In this document: positions 5,736 through 9,219 of the stretch, piece by piece
Numbering within the stretch: the first letter of the stretch is position 1
Layout: the number at the start of each line of letters is the position of its first letter
From: Bacteroidales bacterium
GTDB lineage: Bacteria; Bacteroidota; Bacteroidia; Bacteroidales; UBA7960
Length of the DNA stretch: 9,219 bases
Reading direction: 5' to 3'
NCBI GenBank assembly: GCA_007131895.1
Contig: SLPR01000523.1
Location: 1 to 9,219 of the forward strand
Program-made: the position numbers and the translations under genes
Notes under the pieces: model-generated
Database searches by the model: none
Told to the model about the DNA's origin: nothing
The model's input: only the letters and a program-made list of their open reading frames with translations

Positions 5736-7655
5736 TTATGTGGAGAAACCTTTTGCCTTTTCTTTTTTCTGTGTCAGCAACGATACCACAATCACCATGG
5801 CAAACGACAGGGGTATGGATATAATGCCCGGGTTATCAAAGGGTATAGGAGCATTTTCCGGAAGCAAGCCATATCGTTCGAACATGCTGGGAGAAAGCAG
5901 GATTATCATTACAGAAGAAATTATCCCCGTTACAATGGATGCAGCAATCCCTCTGGAAGTGGTTTTCGACCAGAAAATCACAGCGAGGATAGAGGGCAGG
6001 TTGGCAGAAGCCGCTACTGCGAAAGCCAGTCCTACCAGGAATGAAACATTCATTCCCTGGAAAAGAATCCCGAGGATGATGGCAAAAATTCCCACTCCGA
6101 AGGCTGCCAGTTTTCCTGCCTTTACTTTTTGCCTGTCTGTCATCTGCACTTTCAGATACATATCCACAAAGTCATGGGCTATGGCTCCCGACGAAGCTAC
6201 AATCAGACCGCTTACGGTTCCCAATACGGTAGCAAAGGCAATGGCAGAAACGATGGAAAAAATTCCTACACCAAAAGATTTGGCCAGCAATGGACTGGAC
6301 ATATTGCTGCTCTCCAGGTCGTTTACCCCTCCCACCATAGAACCTAAACCAAGATAAAGAGTAAGGATGTAAAAGAAGCCAATGGCAGCGATGGCCACGA
6401 TGGTTGATTTCCTGGCTGCCCGCTGGCTTGGAACCGTATAATAGCGAATCAGGATATGGGGAAGAGCCGATGTACCGAAAAACAAGGCCAACATCAGGGA
6501 CAGAAAATTGATCTTATCCCAGAAAGTACCGTCATCTCCTACTTTGAGCATAAGCCCGGGTTTGAGAACATTAGTTCCCGCTGTGGGCTGCTGATAAAAA
6601 ACCGTTACCCTGTCTCCTTCAAAATCAAAAATGGTTCTCTTGAAAATCACCACTTCGCTCTCTTCCAGGACACTCAAAAATTCGAATGGACCCAGAGGGC
6701 CTGTTTCTTCAACTTCTTCTCCCTTATAGATGATTTTACTCATGTGTCCTACCTGGTAAAATCGTTCTTCTGATTTAGGCGCACCATTGTAAAGTCTTTC
6801 TCCTTCTGCTGTGAGGGTTATGCTGGGAGCTTCTGTAAGCAAGGGTGTGCCCGTTTCGGTTGTTGTAAGTCTGAACCATGTATCATAAGAGCCATCGTTT
6901 AGCATTACAAATACCTCATCGCCATGCTTTACCTGGCCGCTTATGTAAAACTGCTCACTTTCTATGGCAATAACCCTCTCATTGCTCAGGGTGGCAGGTA
7001 TTTCTGCAAATTGATGGTAATCTTCAGTAGGCTTGAGACTGAATCCATTGTTGAGGATATAACCTGTGAGAATGGTAGCGAAGATTATCAGTAAAGCCCC
7101 TTTGATAAACTGCACAAAAGTGGTGGAGGTCATACCGGCGGTGGCCACAATATAAATTACGATGGCACCTACAATGGTAACACCGGCCCAGTGCGGAAGT
7201 CCGAGCAAAGGCACTACCAGGTCTCCGGCTCCCACCATCTGGGGAATGAGATAGAAAATGGAAACAATGAGTGTGCTGATGGATGCGGTAAGCTTGATGG
7301 CCCGTGAGTTGAATCTGGCATCAAGTGCATCGGTAAAAGTATATTTGCCCAGTCGTTTGAGCGGTTCGGCCACCAGAAACAATGCAACAACCCAACCTGC
7401 CAGATAGCCCACGGAATAAATAAAACCGTCGAATCCGGCATAGGCGATCATTCCTGAGATTCCCAGGAAAGAAGCGGCCGAGAGATAGTCACCCGCAAAG
7501 GCAACCCCGTTTACACCCCAGTGTATATTGCCTCCGGCAGCATAATAGCTGGCAGCAGATTTTGTTTTGGCTCCGAAATAAAAGGATAACCCCAGCACAG
7601 CGGCAACAAATAGTAAAAATATTACAATTGCCCAAACAGAAACGTCGTATATCAT
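5736..7655 (-). CDS. Sodium:solute symporter, large subunit (VC_2705/ActP-like)
   Basis: A 639-residue inner-membrane secondary transporter of the solute:sodium symporter (SSS) family. It probably couples sodium uptake to import of acetate or a related small carboxylate; the substrate is inferred from family resemblance. About 13 TM segments can be drawn, near residues 8-28, 48-70, 77-96, 125-150, 157-174, 182-203, 383-405, 418-442, 465-490, 517-533, 537-560, 568-588 and 610-628. Family features include the broken helix with GDYLSAASFLG (55-65), EPLKRLGKYTFTDALDARF after TM3, and FGTSALPHILIRYYTVPSQR (393-412). Positively charged loops after TM3 and TM7 put the N-terminus outside and the C-terminus inside. 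The protein is longer than E. coli ActP (549 residues), largely because of a hydrophilic, beta-rich stretch of about 175 residues (204-378) between TM6 and TM7, predicted to be extracytoplasmic. Its ATG overlaps the TGA of the small-subunit gene (ATGA, 7652-7655), which indicates translational coupling and a two-component transporter. Confidence 0.92.
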   Translation of the reverse strand: MIYDVSVWAIVIFLLFVAAVLGLSFYFGAKTKSAASYYAAGGNIHWGVNGVAFAGDYLSAASFLGISGMIAYAGFDGFIYSVGYLAGWVVALFLVAEPLKRLGKYTFTDALDARFNSRAIKLTASISTLIVSIFYLIPQMVGAGDLVVPLLGLPHWAGVTIVGAIVIYIVATAGMTSTTFVQFIKGALLIIFATILTGYILNNGFSLKPTEDYHQFAEIPATLSNERVIAIESEQFYISGQVKHGDEVFVMLNDGSYDTWFRLTTTETGTPLLTEAPSITLTAEGERLYNGAPKSEERFYQVGHMSKIIYKGEEVEETGPLGPFEFLSVLEESEVVIFKRTIFDFEGDRVTVFYQQPTAGTNVLKPGLMLKVGDDGTFWDKINFLSLMLALFFGTSALPHILIRYYTVPSQRAARKSTIVAIAAIGFFYILTLYLGLGSMVGGVNDLESSNMSSPLLAKSFGVGIFSIVSAIAFATVLGTVSGLIVASSGAIAHDFVDMYLKVQMTDRQKVKAGKLAAFGVGIFAIILGILFQGMNVSFLVGLAFAVAASANLPSILAVIFWSKTTSRGIAASIVTGIISSVMIILLSPSMFERYGLLPENAPIPFDNPGIISIPLSFAMVIVVSLLTQKKEKAKGFST

Positions 7656-7933
7656 TTGCGGGCCTCTCTTTCCATTTTGTCTTCCATATGAGTGCAGACA
7701 AGACTGTATATAAAACCCATTACAATGGCCAGAATAATCAGTCCTATTCCGTAAACCACTGCCAGATTGAGGCCGGCAATAACTTTGATGCTTAAAAGAT
7801 GCGTGTAACTAAGCCCGATTATTACAAAGCCCGCATAGATAAAGGCATAAACAAAGAAGAGAATCAGACCCAGCTTTGTTTTTTGTTTGGATGCATATTC
7901 CACTCCCAGGGGTGCAGCAGGTTCGTGTAGCAT
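7652..7933 (-). CDS. DUF4212 symporter small subunit
   Basis: A 93-residue hydrophobic protein with two TM helices (about 21-43 and 53-80) and a charged C-terminus (HMEDKMEREARK). Its size, two-TM layout and position directly upstream of a VC_2705-type symporter match DUF4212 (TIGR03647, 'sodium:solute symporter small subunit'), the counterpart of YjcH beside E. coli ActP. It probably assembles with, or helps insert, the large subunit. The stop overlaps the next start by 4 bp. It is the first gene of the minus-strand cluster. Unlike its neighbours it has a plausible Shine-Dalgarno, AGGAAAG, a few bases before the ATG at 7931-7933, consistent with strong translation of the leading gene. A longer upstream start is not evident. 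Confidence 0.88.
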   Translation of the reverse strand: MLHEPAAPLGVEYASKQKTKLGLILFFVYAFIYAGFVIIGLSYTHLLSIKVIAGLNLAVVYGIGLIILAIVMGFIYSLVCTHMEDKMEREARK

Positions 7934-8161
7934 GTCTTTCCTTTTTTTCGTAAAAACTTATCCTTTGTTGTTGCGATGCAGAGAACTGTTTTCCTAAATC
8001 GACATTGCTAAATTAATGATTTTGTGAATTGTTTGGTTAATTATTTTTGGAATTTATTTGATTAAGAAGTGTTTTTTGGAGATTAACCAACGACAGGGTA
8101 TCTGCGACAGGTTGTTGAATGAGAGCATGTATTTGGAATTATACCCTCAGTGATGGCGAAA

Positions 8162-8192
8162 GTCAGGCTATGACTGCAGTGCATGGCCTGAC
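8162..8192. repeat. REP-like imperfect palindrome, copy B
   Basis: A 31-bp imperfect palindrome with arms GTCAGGC (8162-8168) and GCCTGAC (8186-8192), then the same T/G wobble and ATG/CAT pairs as copy A at 1667-1697. It matches copy A at 27 of 31 positions. The loop region contains a perfect inner palindrome, ACTGCAGT (8173-8180). The stem change at positions 7 and 25 is compensatory, so pairing is kept. It lies 31 bp past the stop of the intact Rpn gene. No U-tract follows on either strand. Confidence 0.6.
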
Positions 8193-8206
8193 TATGGGTT
8201 TCCGGG

Positions 8207-8220
8207 AGGAGTATTCTCCT
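8207..8220 (-). other. Small hairpin just after nuclease stop codon
   Basis: A perfect inverted repeat, AGGAG (8207-8211) and CTCCT (8216-8220), around a TATT tetraloop, 3 bp beyond the stop of the Rpn gene. No U-run follows on the minus strand, so it is at best a weak 3'-end structure. The truncated Rpn copy has only a loosely similar CAGG/CCTG pairing after its stop. Confidence 0.25.
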
Positions 8221-8223
8221 GAA

Positions 8224-8748
8224 TTACATCTTTTCAATATCCTCTGAACCCAATCCGGTAATATCTGATATTTCCGCAATTGACATCCCCGATTTTTTCA
8301 GTCTTTTTGCGATTTCTCTTTTTTCTTTGTTTTTACCTTCCTCTCGACCTTCTTCCTTTCCTTTTACCCATCCCTGCGTCAATGCAGCAGAAAGCAATGT
8401 TTTCTCCGAGCTTATACGATCCCAGTTTTTTTCATACAGGTGCTTTTCTTCCTTGCTCAGCGAAGCCTCCATTACAAAATTGATGGCTTTTTGTATTTCC
8501 GGTTGTGCGAGCAGCTCAGGGTCAATTGTTTCTGTCCGTTCATTGATTTCGGTCATAAAGCGCAACCATAAAACCTGTAATTTCTTTTGGGCAATGTTTT
8601 GGGCTTTAAACTTTTCCAGTTCAATAAAAACAAACTCCAGTCCGTGAAGGCGCTCATTGCTGTCTTTGAGGTGTACCACGGCATAATGGTGGTAGTATTC
8701 CGGCGATTGGGGAAGGTAAATGGCATTGATAAGGTTGAGGGCATATAC
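8224..8748 (-). repeat. Direct repeat shared with the truncated Rpn copy
   Basis: These 525 bases, the 3' 61% of the intact Rpn gene, align without gaps to 21-545 in the same orientation at roughly 85-90% nucleotide identity by eye. The two copies are about 8.2 kb apart and enclose the exported-protein gene and the whole symporter cluster. Confidence 0.8.
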
Positions 8749-9084
8749 GGGTTTTAGGCTTCTGAACTCCACCTCTTTGTGGCTTTGGGTGACATATGCC
8801 CGGGAGGCGTTGAACAGCACCCGCTGTTTGAAGGCGGTGGTCCAGTTCATCTGCATTTCTACCAGGAATTGCCTGCCAGTATTGTCTTTGCACCTTACAT
8901 CTACCGAGGTGAATTTTTCCAGAAAAGTTTCAGGAATCATTTCCGGGGATAGGTACTCCAGCTCAACGATTTCCTGTCCTTCAGGCAGGGGAAGCATAGA
9001 ATTCAAAAAACTCCTGAGAATATCGGGATGTTCTCCGAACACCTTCTTGAATATCAGGTCGTTTTTCGGGTCTAAATACTTCAT
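8224..9084 (-). CDS. Rpn-family PD-(D/E)XK nuclease (putative transposase)
   Basis: An intact 286-residue member of the recombination-promoting nuclease group (PDDEXK_2 / TIGR01784 type, 'putative transposase or invertase'). It opens with the family signature MKYLDPKNDLIFKKVFGEHP. The nuclease core is visible as D62 (SVDVRCKD) and E76-x-Q78 (FLVEMQ), a D...ExQ variant of the PD-(D/E)XK site. A mid region follows (PVYALNLINAIYLPQ, then HGLEFVFIELEKF), then a lysine/glutamate-rich linker (KGKEEGREEGKNKEKREIAK, residues about 240-259) and a helix-turn-helix-like tail (SGMSIAEISDITGL). Studied Rpn proteins are metal-dependent DNA endonucleases that raise RecA-independent recombination; whether this one moves DNA is unknown. 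It lacks recognisable terminal inverted repeats. Its last 525 bp are duplicated at 21-545. A TAnnTTTG -7 box lies 15 bp before the ATG, so it is probably transcribed alone; REP-like copy B follows its stop. Confidence 0.9.
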   Translation of the reverse strand: MKYLDPKNDLIFKKVFGEHPDILRSFLNSMLPLPEGQEIVELEYLSPEMIPETFLEKFTSVDVRCKDNTGRQFLVEMQMNWTTAFKQRVLFNASRAYVTQSHKEVEFRSLKPVYALNLINAIYLPQSPEYYHHYAVVHLKDSNERLHGLEFVFIELEKFKAQNIAQKKLQVLWLRFMTEINERTETIDPELLAQPEIQKAINFVMEASLSKEEKHLYEKNWDRISSEKTLLSAALTQGWVKGKEEGREEGKNKEKREIAKRLKKSGMSIAEISDITGLGSEDIEKM

Positions 9085-9098
9085 GGTGAATGTTTTTG

Positions 9099-9106
9099 CA
9101 AAGGTA
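9099..9106 (-). promoter_or_regulatory. Bacteroidota-type -7 box for the Rpn gene
   Basis: The minus strand reads TACCTTTG here, a perfect match to the Bacteroidota sigma-ABfr -7 consensus TAnnTTTG, ending 14 bases before the Rpn ATG. No clear TTG was found about 19-21 bases further upstream. The implied leader is very short, only a few nucleotides to about ten, which fits an mRNA without a Shine-Dalgarno. Confidence 0.5.
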
Positions 9107-9219
9107 GTGATTTTTTGAATATGTGGCTGTAAGGGGGGGAGGTAAATGTTGATTGATAAGCAATTAAGTATTGAATTATTTCCACTCAGAGTAAAAAAAT
9201 CCAGGTATAACTTAATCCA

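Larger units (their letters stand above)
7934..8223. other. 290-bp intergenic region ahead of symporter cluster
   Basis: The AT-rich stretch (about 7960-8080) should hold the promoter of the minus-strand cluster, but no perfect TAnnTTTG box is present on that strand. The nearest candidate is TAATTTAG, one mismatch, without a convincing -33 TTG. The part nearer the nuclease gene carries REP-like copy B and a small AGGAG/CTCCT hairpin. No open reading frame or RNA gene was recognised. Confidence 0.5.

Noticed and set aside
5740..6357. 205-residue plus-strand reading frame
   Set aside because: It is antisense to the C-terminal TM segments of the symporter and has no independent support.
21..9084. 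The two Rpn copies as ends of a composite transposon carrying the symporter cluster
   Set aside because: Neither copy has terminal inverted repeats or a flanking target duplication that I can see, one copy is truncated and diverged, and Rpn genes are not bounded insertion sequences. A direct repeat is all the sequence supports.

Overview
The window looks like chromosomal DNA of a Bacteroidota species, probably a Bacteroidales or Marinilabiliales relative. The reasons are a TAnnTTTG-type -7 box, start codons mostly without Shine-Dalgarno sequences, a PD-(D/E)XK 'transposase-like' Rpn nuclease of a type common in that group, and a DUF4212/sodium symporter pair. The genus cannot be fixed from the sequence. 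No rRNA, tRNA, CRISPR array or complete insertion sequence is visible.

Layout. At the left edge (21-545, minus) lies a 5'-truncated copy of an Rpn-family nuclease gene. A plus-strand gene for an exported protein with a DUF6843-like C-terminus follows (698-1645). It converges on a four-gene minus-strand cluster (7933 down to 1884). In transcription order the cluster encodes a two-TM DUF4212 small subunit, a large sodium:solute symporter of the VC_2705/ActP-like type, a calcineurin-like metallophosphoesterase, and a 960-residue membrane receptor. That receptor carries, in order, a Cache sensor, two PAS domains, a CBS pair and a DUF294 (GlnD-like) nucleotidyltransferase. Upstream of the cluster is a full-length, same-orientation Rpn nuclease gene (8224-9084). 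Its last 525 bases match the left-edge fragment without a gap, so the cluster lies between two direct repeats about 8.2 kb apart.

How the parts may work together. The symporter subunits overlap by 4 bp (ATGA) and should form one transporter, plausibly for acetate or a similar small carboxylate. CBS-DUF294 proteins are recurrent neighbours of this symporter family, but they are normally soluble. Here the nucleotidyltransferase is fused to a transmembrane Cache/PAS sensor, and the symporter has a hydrophilic extracytoplasmic loop of about 175 residues. Together these suggest a dedicated uptake-and-sensing module in which an external ligand controls a nucleotidyl-transfer output. The metallophosphoesterase between them is a candidate third component. 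The architecture is read from sequence; the signalling link is inference.

Non-coding features. Two 31-bp imperfect palindromes (1667-1697 and 8162-8192) sit just past gene ends and differ by a compensatory base-pair change in the stem, which marks them as one REP-like family. A set of mutually exclusive hairpins lies in the 173-bp gap before the receptor gene.
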